From Chamaelirium japonicum (taxonomy: Eukaryota > Streptophyta > Magnoliopsida > Liliales > Melanthiaceae), in the NCBI GenBank assembly GCA_947650365.1, contig CANTAL010000022.1, forward strand, positions 1,756,831 through 1,820,830: 64,000 nt of DNA, in the 5' to 3' direction. The notes beneath the pieces were generated by a model that was not told the origin of the DNA, ran no database searches, and saw nothing but the letters and a program-made list of their open reading frames with translations. The first letter of the stretch is position 1. Each line of letters opens with the position of its first letter. The position numbers and the translations under genes are program-made. Below, one piece after another: positions 24,945-50,635 of the stretch.

Positions 24945-27271
24945 TGTTGGAAGTGAATCCATGGTAGAGGCCCGCAGCGGAAGCAAAGTGAAGGTCCGAG
25001 GACCGTGAGCGGTGTGCGTTACATATCAAAATTTTCATCGAAACGATTTACATATGCATGTATGAAACTAGCATGGCAACTACACGAACCCCTAACGACG
25101 ATCTAACGCAAAAGAACAATCTAGCATGTATGCATGTTCTAATTATGTTAGATCTACTTGTTAGAGATCATACCTGCGTGCGGAATCTTTCACCGCGACA
25201 AATTTCTTCTTTGTCGATGGAGACGGGCTACGGATCTGCTCGACATAGCTTCGGTGCGACGGCCATAACTTTCTGCTCTAAACTCCGATTGAGCTAAAAT
25301 TTGGACTGCAAGTAACCAACTTCGAGACGCAACTTTTCTAACAAGTTTCATGTCGTTTGGACTTCTGTAGCTCCCGGAATCGCAGAAACAATGTTGATTT
25401 TCTGTGCAGATTCTGGACAGCAAAAGGTTGCGGGAGACGCCTTCTAGTTCACCCGATCTCACACGATGCATGGCACCTCGTCGATGGATCTCTGAGTGCC
25501 TCCATACGACGAGCCTTCTCCTTCTATGAAACACCACACGAGGAAGACGAGTCTCCATCCAATGACGCAAGCGAGGGAGAGAGAGACGAGGGAGGAGATG
25601 CGAAGAGAGGAGAGGGGCTTCGGTTTCCCCATGGCTTGCATGGCCGGCCCTAGGGCTTGTCCATGCATCTAATTTCGTGCCCCCTCTCTCTCTTTCTCAT
25701 ATATAGGGCCGGCCTATCCATATGGATAAGGACAGTATGGATAAGGATGATTGATTCAAGCCTTATCCCTATATATCTCTTCTTTATCTCTATCATTTCC
25801 TTGTTTTCGAAAACGGTCAAAACCAGCCCGTTTTCTGCGCCTCATAACCAGCCCCTTCATCGGAGGCAACAACCTCCCGAAACTAATAGGGCCGGCCTTG
25901 ACCAGTCTCTCAACACTTAGGGCCGGCCCCCTTAGTGCATAGTGGCGCATGGTATGACCAAAACACCCTTATGCCACTAGTTGGCCGTTCCTCGTGTACG
26001 AGACTTTGTAAGGCACACATAAGTGAAGTGCACCAGTGATTTCACTATTCTCTGAGGTTCCCATAGGGTGCTTCTAGTGAAGTCAACTAGTCAACTCGCA
26101 ACATGTCCCGGTGCATCGCACCCATATGGCAAAGTCCACTTATGGCAAGGAATTGCTACATGCGTCTCTGCACTAACCTAGGGTTTCCCCTTAGTGCACA
26201 CACGTAGCTACGCATCTACCGTGCACTAGTGCGAAGCACTCACGGAGCGTATGCTTGGACTTCTCGCTTCCTCTAACTACGTTCTGTGTTTCGAGGAGAT
26301 GGTATAAGAACCATACATAATGTCGATAAGGTGGAACCTTCAGGGACCAGGGTTCATGGCTTCTAACTGAAACTCGATCGACACACTACCCGAGTGTACC
26401 ATCGATCCTCTGAGTCCGAGTTAACCTGCGTAACCACCCAGAGTGCGACGCAGGCTGTACTCCAATTCCCCCGGACTTACTATGTTCTCCCTCATACCCC
26501 TGCTCTCCGCTTAGTATGGTAAACTCGCTGTCCCTCCACTGGTGCCATGACGCAACTCGAGCGGTGGAGAATACCGTCAGACTCGAGTGCTCATATGACT
26601 CGGTTCCTTCCAGGTTGACCATATACATCGTACCTCCGATTACTCTGACGAGCAACCGGATCCGTCATCAGTCCAACTGATGACCACCTGGCCAGGGTTT
26701 AATACGACGTAGGTCAGACCAAGGAACGCACCTCCCGTTAGGGTTGTGGATAGCCTGCAGGAGTGACACGCTGATGCAACGCCAGCCGGGTAACCCAGTA
26801 CACCGTGGTTTTGGATCACTGCATCCGGATCCTCACACATTGGTGCGCCAAAGCACCACACAACTGGTTAGTCCACCAGACATGGCTCCTCAGGGTTTAG
26901 GACCGTTTTACCCTAAGCAGAAACACGGTTTAGTGCACCGATGTCTGCTCATCGATCTGTGCATTGTGTTGGTTCCGTTCGGCCACAGACACTGTGCTTG
27001 GTAATGACCGTGGTGGAGACACCCACGCTCTGTCATCCCAATAGCTTATCCTGATAGGGCGACCAACCCTTATCAGAGCGGCGAACGTATTTAGGTTACA
27101 TGGGACCAGCCCCTTGAGTCTCCCACTCAAGTGGATTACCATGTAGCCATGGCTCTCTGTTCTGTAATCAGAACACGTACTAAGGTACGTACCAATAGGC
27201 ATTCCTATACTATCAACCATACATAGCTAAACTATAGGTTTTACGAGCTGTAGACCTCACCAATTCTAACA
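24945..27271 (-). repeat. Copia LTR, right copy
   Basis: 2,327 bp with the same termini as the left copy. This is the 5' LTR of the minus-strand element, next to the primer-binding site. Confidence 0.95.
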
Positions 27272-27276
27272 CCTGT

Positions 27277-28348
27277 CAGTCTCAGGATCCTCCTCATAGT
27301 CGAAGTACATGGCATCATTGTCTTTGTATCTCACCATCAGCCGGTGCATCAAGTTGGCGTTGCCGTATCGGGCCGGGCAGTTCGAAAACTGCTTCCACGA
27401 TCGGGCGCCGCAAGTTAACTCCAAAAATAGGTTGTCGATGGCCCCGACCCGATTGGAGGACCAGCACAGATCCCCTCCCGGGGCGTATCTCTCAACCTCC
27501 TTATGTACCTAAGTACGAGGAGTCTCAGGCACAGAGAAGGGAGTCCACGCCCCCGAGATAGAAACTGGCCAGTCAATGTAGAGTTTGTCGGAGGGGATCA
27601 TGTCGGTGATCGGACGGAGGGGAGAGATACCATAGAGATTGAAGAATGGGCTATCCTTCCTTGACACCCACTTATAGTGGTAGAAGAAATAGCCCAACTT
27701 AATCTGGGCCGGTTTGCCTTCGGGGACGCTGGAGTAGCAGGCTCTCAGCTTCTCTTGGTGGTCTGACTCCGCCCAGCAGAACGCGTAGATGATCCTCCAC
27801 GCTTTCCCCATCAGCTAGTCAGGGCAGAGGCCAGAAGTATTCAACACTCGAGCAGCGAACATCGGCAGAGGTAGACGCAGCCCGCAGTTTAGTTGACCGA
27901 TCGTAACGATCGTCCTCATGACTTGCTCCCTGCTAGCCACCTCAGTGAAGACGGATCGTTTGTCGATCCCAAAAGCAGATTGAACTCTAGCAAGGGCTGG
28001 GTGATGGGTACCTTCAGTAAAGAAGCTGAGCAGCTTCTCCCACTTGGCCCTCTTGGCTTTGGTAGTCTTCTTGCCAAGCCCATACTCGTACATTGGTTCC
28101 TCCGCCAACGGCCCCAGCACAAAGTCCGCCTTGGGGATATGCGCCGGTCTGGAAGGCGCAGTAGCAAACCCCACTCCGAAGTGCCTCTTGCCGAGAACAC
28201 CCAGAGCACCCTTGCCCTTGCCTTTCCCAGTATCCTTGGGTGATGAAATTTCAGCCCTCTCCTTCCCCTTCTGTGAGGCCATCATCTTTGGTGGGACGAC
28301 ATTCTTCGTACTGCTTGTAGATGCCATTGCAACTGATCGGGAGAACAC
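27277..28348 (-). mobile_element. Antisense coding block of the Tat element, upstream part
   Basis: The minus-strand frame opens near 28,348-28,327 (MASTSSTKNVVPPKMMASQK) with a Lys/Ser/Gly-rich start, then ARWEK-like and FGIDKRSVFTEVASREQV blocks, then WRIIYAFCWAESDH and FFYHYKWVSRKDSPFF. It resembles proteins annotated as putative gypsy-type plant transposon proteins, which travel antisense in such elements. That family assignment is from memory. The copia insertion separates it from the rest at 17,226. Confidence 0.55.
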
Positions 28349-28554
28349 AGAGAGCAGAAAGCAGAAAAACCAGGAGCAAAAGCTATGGACTTGGAGAATT
28401 TTTTGATAGCGCGAGGAGAAAAATGAACTTCGAAGCGGAACTTATAGGCCCCGGGAAAAGTGGCAGGAAAACCGGAGTGACACGTGGCGCCTCGAGATTG
28501 CATACAGTCTTTTCTAGAGTGCCACGTGGTGCTTCGAGATCTGATGCCACATAG

Positions 28555-28625
28555 CGTCTAACCAGGCGAAACGTCAGACCAGGAAAAGCGTCAGACCAGG
28601 CGAAGTGTCGGACCAGGTGGAACAC
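28555..28625. repeat. Short roughly 20-bp tandem repeat
   Basis: Four imperfect units of the type AAACGTCAGACCAGG, in the region upstream of the antisense block. Confidence 0.7.
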
Positions 28626-28639
28626 CGATAGCCTTAGAA

Positions 28640-29935
28640 GACTTCGTCCGTTCGACAGGCAGATGATCGGGCGAATTTCCAAAGAATCTGGCAAAAAACC
28701 ATGTTTTTTGTCCGATCGTCTCAACCTCCATCGGTTGAAATTGACCGATCGGTCAAAATTATCTGATCAGGCAATCTTGATCGATTGCCTTAGAAGACTT
28801 TGGCTGTTCGACAGGCAGACAATCGGGCGAATTTCAAAAGAAACTGGCAAAAAACTATATTTTTTGCCCGATCGCCTCAACCTCCACCGGTTGAAATTGA
28901 CTGATCGGTCAAACTTGTCCAATCGAAAAATCTTGACCGATTGCCTTACAAGACTTTGCCCGTTCAACAGGCAGACGATCGGGCGAATTTCCAAAGGATA
29001 TGGCAAAAAATCATGTTTTTTGCCCGATCATCTCAACCTCCACCGGTTGAAATTGACCAATCGGTCAAACTTGTCCGATCGGGCAATGTTGATCGATCGT
29101 CTTAGAAGACTTCGCCCATTTGACAGGCCGACGATCGGGAGAATTTCCAAAGAATCTGGCAAAAAACATTGTTTTTTTCCCGATCGTCTCAACTTCTACC
29201 GGTTGAAATTGACCGATCGGTCAAACTTATCCGATCGGATAATTTTCACTGATCGCCTTACAAGACTTCGCCTGTTCGACAGGCAGACGATCGGGTGAAT
29301 TTCCACAGGATCAGGCAGAAAACGTGCTTTTTTGCCCGATCGCCTCAACCTCCACCGGTTGAAATTGACCGATTGGTCAAAACTGTCTGATCGGACATGT
29401 TTGACCGATCGGACAAATTCGACCGATCAATCGGTTTTTCACAGGATCGGGCAGAAAATAAGCTTTTCTACATGATCGCCTCAATCTCCACCAGTTGAAT
29501 TTGACCGATCGGTCAAAACTGTCCGATCGGACAATTTTGACCGATCGGACAAATTCGACAGATCAGTCGATTTCCCAAAGAATTGGGTAGAAAATATGCT
29601 TTTCTGCCCGATTGCCTCAATCTCTACCGGTTGAATTTGACCGATCGATCAAAACTGTCCGATTGGTTAATTTTGACCAATCAGACAAATTCGACGGATC
29701 GGTCAGTTTTTCACAGGATCGGGCAGAAAATGAGCTTTTCTGCCCGATCGCCTCAACCTCCATCGGTTGAATTTGATCGATCAGTCAAAAATGTCCGATC
29801 GGACAATTTTGATCGATCGGACAAATTCGACAGATCGGTCGGTTTGCCACAGGATCGGGCAGAAAACGAGATTTTCTGCCCGATTGCCTCAACCTCCACC
29901 GGTTGAATTTGACCGATCGGTCAAAACTGTCCACG
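28640..29935. repeat. Hairpin-rich tandem array, 157- and 138-bp units
   Basis: Nine units are marked by CTCAACCTCCACCGGTTGAA. The first four have a period of about 157 bp and the later ones about 138 bp. Nearly every unit carries the palindrome TTGACCGATCGGTCAA (with variants). The 138-bp units also contain an inverted repeat; the clearest is 29,717-29,730 with 29,736-29,749 (GATCGGGCAGAAAA and its complement), a perfect 14-bp stem with a 5-nt loop. It lies in the 3' zone of the Tat element. Confidence 0.93.
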
Positions 29936-30854
29936 AAAGACACTTTATTTGATGTAGGGATTTTACCTTACACTAGCTACAGTGACCACGAAAAACAGTC
30001 ACGTAACCATTTGTGCACTCTGACTCCCACATCATCAATTCATATTTCTTTCAAATGTTTTAATTTATTTTCTACACTTTATTTAAATTTTTCTTGTATT
30101 GGATCTACTATGCCTACAAATGGCCTCCGATGCTTGTAGTTTAAGTACATGTAATCAATTATCATACCATTGTTGCTTACAACTTTTTTTGTTGTTCTTA
30201 TCCTTAAATGATTCAAGACGTTATTGGTAGATTCCAGGGTTATTTGGTAAAGAAGAATTATATGTTCTTTGCCCGTGCCATTATTTGATTTATGTCATCT
30301 AATTTCCATCACGATATTTAGGGACTCAATTAACAAATATTTTTTCTTTGGTAGTTCAAAGCATAATTAAAATCATCCGTAATGATACATGGTCTTTCAA
30401 AGCTTTTAGTATCTTTGGAATAAACTATAAACTCTCTTTATTCAAAATGATAATTATATAATAGTGTTATAAGGTTTCTTAATCTTGATATTTGTTTTAG
30501 CAAACATACATAATATTATTTTTTTCTTTCTACAATCTTGGATGATCACATGAAGTTTTTTAAATTATAATTAACTTTGCAGCAAAATCATATTTTACGG
30601 TAATGTTAGTTTCAATTTAATTTCTTTACAAAAAAAAAAGACATGTCACCCTCACAAAACCATCATGGACCTCATAGTTACATCACAGAACTCAACTTAC
30701 AGCTTGTTTGATTGTAGTGATTTCGAACGATGGGGTTCATACTTACACGTACTCATCGGACCCCCATTGTTTGGTTCCGTGTTTTATTTTCCCAATGGTT
30801 TCTGTTCCAACTACTCATCAGTTCGAATTATACTCCTAGGGCATAAGTCAGAAC
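29936..30854. other. AT-rich intergenic region, nothing recognised
   Basis: No reading frame with family features. GCTTGTTTGATTGTAGTG near 30,701 looks like a MITE-type terminus, but no partner end was found. Confidence 0.4.
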
Positions 30855-31326
30855 TGTTATGAAATCAAGCAATCCGACAACGGAATTTTATGGATCAAAT
30901 ATTGTTGTGGCAATACAAAACAACCTGCACACCAAGATGAAAAAATACCAAAAAATAAAGACACATGTGATTTAGGTGGTTCACCCAAATTTGGGTTACA
31001 TCCACCAGGAGAGCGTGATATCTTTCACTATAAGTAACAATAGTACAAAGCTATAAGGATTTCTTTGATAGCAAATAACAAGAACTATCACACCTTCTTC
31101 ACGACTATCCAACCCTTTAACAATCATTTTTTCCAAACCTAAACATACAAGAGAATCGTTAGAAAGGCCGGATAAGAGATCGGCAACGATACGCTCTCAC
31201 GAAAGACCACCAAGAAACTCTACAAGAGAATACCTGAGAATCAAAGTTCACCTGATGAGACAAATCACTTTCTCTCTCTCTCTCTCTCTCTCCTTCTTTT
31301 CTCCTCTCTCGATCTTCTTTTCTTTC

Positions 31327-31360
<34 letters not shown>

Positions 31361-32850
31361 GTGCTCTATATAAACCTTGGCATTGCACTCGGGCTCCTTA
31401 TAAGGCTAGCTACCGTGTGTATAGAAGGATATTTGTATTGAGGTGAGATTCCGGGTCTCACCTCAGTCCATATCAATTATGGCTTTTGAAAGGTTACAAA
31501 AACGTCAATATTCTCCACCTTGGTTTTTAAATGCCAACTATTAAGAGTAATTTGTAGCCATTAGTCATCATATCTCAGTACACCCCCTCTCCCTACGGTT
31601 CGGCTAACTTATCTCTAATAAGACACGAACTCGAGTCTGGATCAAATTCGTCCTTCTGACCTGCACTACTGGTCTTCTAAATACCCATCAAAATACTTGA
31701 CGTCATAGCAAAATTGACCTGGTAGACTTCCTGTCTACCATTGGAATATCCCGAACAACACGTCTCCACTTTACTGTAGAGACCACGGGAATTCCACCTG
31801 TAAGGGTATTCCCAATCAATTGGTATAGATTGTCACACTTCTTTCCCTTCATCAAAAGCATGATGACACGTGTCACGTTCATAACTCCGCTTCTTGTTGA
31901 ATAGCCATATCCCTTGGAGTCCAAAACACAGAGGAAAATTAGATTATTGCTCATCTTCGATGCATACCGTACCTCACTCATAGTATATGTTGCTCTATCA
32001 AATATCTTGATTTTCACTATGTCTACAATAGCAAATTTGGATACTGAATTATCACCTAATAGAATAGTACCTTCATTCTTAGTCTTGTAGGAGTCAAACC
32101 AATCCCTCATGGAGCAAACATGATAAAAACAACCAAAATCTAAAATCCACTTATAAGAAGTGGTCATACTTGCGAAGACTGTCAGGATACACCCATTATC
32201 ACGGCCATCTCTATCTTCATCCATCCCCATTGCATAAAAGGTATCATCTTTATTCTTTTTCTGTGTATGCTGCGGATAATTTCTCCTTATGTGTCCCTTC
32301 TTCTTGCAATACCAGTACTAAACCATATACTTGGACTTTGATCGAAAACCTTTCTTTGTCTCCATTACGCTCCCTCAATCTTCCTCTTTGTTTATCTTCT
32401 TAATGTGAATTTCTCCTCATCTCATTGGATAGGAGAGCAGTCATATTATCTTCTATCACGGGAGTTTTTTTTCCATAGAGAATCGTTATCACTAGATGCT
32501 CATAAGATTCAAAAAGTGATGTGGGAAGGACAAGTACCTTATCATCCTCATCCAACTTTACTTCAATACACATAAGTCTAGTAATGATCTTATTGAAAAC
32601 ATGTCAGTTTCTATAATCGGGGTATCTTTCTTCATATGAAGCCCATATAACTGTTATTTCAGGTACAACTTGGTTGAGAGGTTTTTTTGCCATGTATAAT
32701 GTGTCCAACTTGAACTATAATCCGGTAGTAGTTTCCTAGTCCATCAACTCGTCACCCAAACATGATATAATTGTGCTCACCTCCGTCAGATCTAACTTTT
32801 CGCAGTTTTCATCACTCATCGTTGCTGGCTTTTAGATTTTTTGAGAAATG
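30855..32850 (-). mobile_element. Ty1/copia fragment: LTR plus gag and start of pol
   Basis: Minus-strand frames from about 32,820 down to 31,703 contain Gag N-terminal sequence (MSDENCEKLDL) and the protease-to-integrase border with WILDFGCFYHVCSM and CDNLYQLIGNT. The LTR (30,855 to about 31,513) starts TGTTATGAAATC on the plus strand and has the GATTTAGGTGGTTCACCC block also seen in the copia LTR at the left of the window. It is preceded on the minus strand by a purine tract AAGGTGGAGAA. Most of pol is absent. A fossil with several breaks. Confidence 0.75.
31262..31356. repeat. CT-rich microsatellite in the copia LTR
   Basis: Two (CT)n runs separated by TTCTTTTCTCC-type sequence. Confidence 0.9.
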
Positions 32851-33499
32851 CCTTATGAAGGTCTTGTTGAACCAACATACTTCAAGATATCATATATTTT
32901 TATTTTAATATTATTTTTACTAATTGTAGTCAAGTAACACCTTGTTTTTCATATTATGTGTTAGGAGACTAGAACATTTTTTAAAATATCATATCAATAA
33001 AATTTGAATATATATATTTTGAGATATCATATCAATGAAATTCATATTTTAAACGTCTAATGAACTTGTAATACAATTATAGTGAGTGAATGCCAATTTA
33101 AAAGAGAGAAAATTCATTTGAATTATAGAAAGAGAATAATTATTTACAAAGACAGAAGGTAGAGACTTAAATTCTTCAATTTTAGAGATAATATTATGTT
33201 CAGATATAAAGCCTTTAGTCACTTCAGCAAAGAATATATTAACTACACACAACCCACTACATCCAACCAAACAGTTGAGTTGAATTTCAGCATAAGAACT
33301 CCTTGCAACTAAACAGTAGGATTGCAACAATATAATCAAAACTCTTTACAACTAGATAGAGGAGTTTCAATTCAGCATCAAAACGCACTGCAACCAAACA
33401 ATATATTTGGAGCTGCAATTACATGCCATCCAACTGTATATATTGGAACTATACTATCTAGTCAGAACACACTGCAACAAGTATACCGTTATTTATTAT
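32851..33499. other. AT-rich region with MITE-like fragments
   Basis: No gene seen. GCAACTAAACAG, GCAACCAAACA and similar blocks recur between 33,240 and 33,480, as in the termini of PIF/Harbinger- or hAT-type MITEs, but I could not pair complete ends. Confidence 0.35.
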
Positions 33500-33648
33500 G
33501 GCCTGTTTGGTTGGGAGGAGTTCCAACCACATGAGTTACAAGTCGTGCATTTTTTACCAAACCCAATGTTTGGTTGTGTGAGTTGCAACTAGTGTGCTTG
33601 GTTGTGTGAGTTGCAACTAGTGTGCTGCAACTCAATACAACCAAACAT
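33500..33648. mobile_element. Possible MITE with GTTTGGTTG termini and a 28-bp direct duplication
   Basis: GGCCTGTTTGGTTG at the left and CAACCAAACATAA at the right form short inverted ends. Inside, 28 bp are perfectly repeated in tandem (33,570-33,597 and 33,598-33,625), each containing the palindrome AGTTGCAACT. No target duplication could be fixed. Confidence 0.4.
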
Positions 33649-34240
33649 AAATGCAGTGTAGTTAAAACTCCTCGTGGAGCTCCAATTTCATCATTTTTTT
33701 ATTTTTTTTTCAGATTTCTATTATGGAGCAACTCACCCCCAAAAGCTGTGTGTATGAACACTTGAGTTGCAACTCGGGTGGCACTGCTGGCCACCATCGT
33801 CCGCAGTCGGCTACCATTGTCGGCCTCCCTACCATCACCTGCCGCCTGACCGGCCACCATCCATCGCCATCTGTCGCCATTCGAGTGGTGCCGGATGCCG
33901 CTCGACAACCATTGGCCGACTGACATCGCCCACCGGCTCCCACAACCTCCTAGGACAAAACAACCAAGTAGCCTTTTTACAATTGCATGGTAGTTGTAAC
34001 TCATGCTCTTCCAGATGCATGAGTTTGCAACTCCACCGGACCACCAAGCCGTCGCAACTCCTCCCGGCCAGAATGGGTGGGGCCTGACTTGAGGACCTGA
34101 GAGGTGAGAGCTAACCAGAGGGGCTAACTTAACATCTATAGCTGCTCCGCGAGGCATGATAACCAGCACCCCCATCCTTTTTCCGTTTTTAATGAATTTC
34201 TGCTGACCTCTGTTCTGCATGATGCAGAATGGGCAGCGCG
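33649..34240. other. Upstream region of the LPAT2-like gene
   Basis: A GC-richer stretch with more AGTTGCAACT-type blocks (33,770, 34,020). The long minus-strand frame here shows no family features, and I treat it as non-coding. It leads into the promoter. Confidence 0.4.
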
Positions 34241-34250
34241 TTTATTTATA
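34241..34250 (+). promoter_or_regulatory. TATA box of the LPAT2-like gene
   Basis: TTTATTTATA lies 120 bp upstream of the start codon, in an otherwise GC-rich context. It would place the transcription start near 34,275-34,280. Confidence 0.6.
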
Positions 34251-34323
34251 GCAGAGGTCTCCGCCGCCCCCTCGAAGCTCGATCTATTGTCTGAGTTTCT
34301 ACCCTTTTCCTTAGATCACCTCC

Positions 34324-34326
<3 letters not shown>

Positions 34327-34367
<41 letters not shown>
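34327..34367 (+). repeat. (CT)n tract in the 5' leader
   Basis: About 20 CT units end three bases before the ATG of the LPAT2-like gene. CT-rich leaders are common in plant housekeeping genes. Length polymorphism is likely. Confidence 0.9.
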
Positions 34368-48949
<14,582 letters not shown>

Positions 48950-50214
48950 GGAACCGCCGGTCCCTCCTCAGTCAGGGAACCACCTCAGCTCTCATGCAGA
49001 ACAGCAAATTTGTCGCATCCCTTTCAATTTATATTTTTGTCTTAACTGTGACCATAGTTCTGCAGTTTATTGTGGTAATCATACGGATGGCAGTCGTGTT
49101 TTGTATGTGATGTAGGAAAGTGTAGAAATGCATCGCATGTGTCCCCTTTTCGTTATTATTATTATTATTTTTTTCTGTTTTTGTAGCATGGGGATAAGGT
49201 GTTTGTAGCGGAACACGATTTGTATGATTAAAATCTTTAAATTGAATCGACATAATAATACGATAATTGATCATGGAACTGAACTGTTTCTTAGGTTAGA
49301 ATGAGACGAGAGGTTCTACGGAGATGCAACGGAGATACACGAACTAAAGTGAAGGTATTGGGCCGATTCCCAATTCTCAGTATATTTTGCTTGAATTGCT
49401 CTTTTGTTTCACATATTATCTATTAAATCAAAATAGTTGAAGTTAGGTTGCAAGCAGAAACTAAAGCAGTAGTTGAAGTTAACCCTCTAGAGCAACTTTG
49501 CCTATGCCTGAAACCCATGTTAAAAAAACTCGAAACTTGGACTTCTACTCGAAAGTCCGACGAGTCAAGTAAACTCGGTCCAACCCGGTTGAGTTTTATC
49601 CCACCTCAGACCAAGAGCCGAGTTGACTCGGTTGAGTTTTAAAATAATGCCCGAAACTGATGATGAAGAGTTGAAATGGGAGTTGAGAACATTTGATGGC
49701 CCTAAAAGTTTTAGAATTTTCTGATTTTTGGTGAGTACCCTAGCATATCCGGATCCCCTTTTTCCATATATATTAGGGTTTTTTTTGAAGGGGGGGGGGG
49801 GGGGGCGATGTCTTCTCATTAGGGCCGAGCTCAATATATACAAGAGGGTACGAGTTTCATACACAATGGAATGATGTATAATCCTAATACAAACAGGCTA
49901 AAGCTCGGCTTGACTGGCCTCGTGAATGTGTTTATTTAGGTCTCGTGAGCATGCTCATCAATAGGCTCATGAAGGGCTTGAATAGGCCCAATTTATATAG
50001 TAAGTTTTGACGAACTCTAGGTTGCGAACAATCTTGGTAAGAGCTCGTTCAAGCTCACTTAATAGGCAGGCCAAGTTCAAATAGACCAAAGCTTTGGGGG
50101 CCCGATTCATTTGCAGCCTGGGAATAACCTCATTAATTCCTTCTAATGAGGAATACTTTTTAATCTTTGGACTTCTCATCTTCCTCAAAGTAATATACAT
50201 GTTATGTACATTTT
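48950..50214. other. 3' flank of the LPAT2-like gene
   Basis: Contains the presumable 3' UTR (to about 49,250, with an ATT-rich stretch near 49,156-49,172), a repeated GTTGACTCGG/GAGTTTTA patch near 49,570-49,640 and a G-run at 49,788-49,806. Near 49,890-50,080, words of the GAGCTCG/AAGCTC type recur, as in degraded SINE or MITE copies. No gene. Confidence 0.4.
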
Positions 50215-50488
50215 CCTTACAAACCTGGAGTGCTCCAAAAGGCTAACCTCTTGAAGGGGAGAGAGCATAACATGTAAATTAAGCGGCTTAATGGCTCCCC
50301 CTTTTTCGATGTGGGACTAAACCTGTCCCAACATTCCCCCTCGTACAGAGCATGCGTGGCAAGGCACAGTCGGGACGTGCGCTCCCAAAGCGAGTCCAAC
50401 TCTGATACCATGTTACTCCAGAATGCTCCAAAAGGCTAACTTCTTAAAGAGGGGGGGAGAGCACCTGTATGTTAAGTGGCCTAATGCT
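50215..50488 (-). mobile_element. TRIM retroelement, second LTR truncated
   Basis: The left LTR (about 50,215-50,333) and a partial right LTR from 50,411 share GTGCTCCAAAAGGCTAAC and the following roughly 60 bp. The 77-bp interior (50,334-50,410) has a polypurine tract next to the left LTR and GGTATCAGAGTTGGACTCG, a tRNA-Met primer-binding site, next to the right LTR, both on the minus strand. The LTR contains GATGTGGGAC on the plus strand, common in TRIM LTRs. The right LTR is cut off by the foldback MITE. Confidence 0.78.
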
Positions 50489-50635
50489 ATTCAGCCCGAA
50501 GGTTTTCCCGATTCCGCTCAGCCCGATTGATATGGCAGCATACAAATGGTGGCTGAAACCCTCTAGCAACATTGCCACCGGTTGTATGCAGCCAAGGAAT
50601 CGGGCTGGCGGAATCGGGGAAAACCTTCGGGCTGA
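50489..50635. mobile_element. 147-bp foldback MITE inside the TRIM
   Basis: The arms ATTCAGCCCGAAGGTTTTCC and the reverse complement at the right continue for about 35 bp, with GGCAGCATACAA matched by TTGTATGCAGCC further in. Inserted in the right LTR of the TRIM. Confidence 0.85.

Larger units (their letters stand above)
17222..27276 (-). mobile_element. Copia element with target duplication CCTGT
   Basis: A 10,045-bp Ty1/copia element (17,227-27,271) lies between 5-bp duplications CCTGT (17,222-17,226 and 27,272-27,276). It is oriented on the minus strand: TTGGTATCAGAGCC, the tRNA-iMet primer-binding site, abuts the right LTR (24,931-24,944), and a purine tract abuts the left LTR (about 19,554-19,564). 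Recognisable minus-strand traces are gag (22,589-22,876; NKLEMINAELLRRF) and RT (20,330-20,550; KLQRSIYGL). The interior is badly broken, with many breaks and no long frame. By eye the LTRs differ at about 37 of 2,327 sites (1.6%), roughly 0.6 million years at 1.3e-8 per site per year, a grass rate that may not fit. Confidence 0.93.
8010..29935 (+). mobile_element. Ty3/gypsy Tat-lineage retrotransposon, broken, split by a copia element
   Basis: A 5' LTR is followed by gag, protease, RT, RNase H, a second RNase H of archaeal type, and integrase in plus orientation. A long 3' region follows with tandem repeats and an antisense coding block. The RT-RNH-aRNH-INT order and the large repeat-rich 3' region are hallmarks of the Tat lineage. 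No 3' LTR is found in the window; the recognisable sequence stops in a tandem array near 29,935. The element is a fossil with at least seven breaks in its plus-strand frames. It is older than the copia element that sits in it. Confidence 0.85.

Noticed and set aside
28663-29298. 211-aa frame with repeated DRLNLHRLKLTDRS
   Set aside because: The 157-bp repeat happens to stay open in one frame for four units; the unit length is not a multiple of three and the frame breaks in the 138-bp part.
33699-34220. 173-aa minus-strand frame upstream of LPAT2
   Set aside because: Composition matches GC-rich promoter sequence; no motif; it runs toward the LPAT2 TATA region on the opposite strand.
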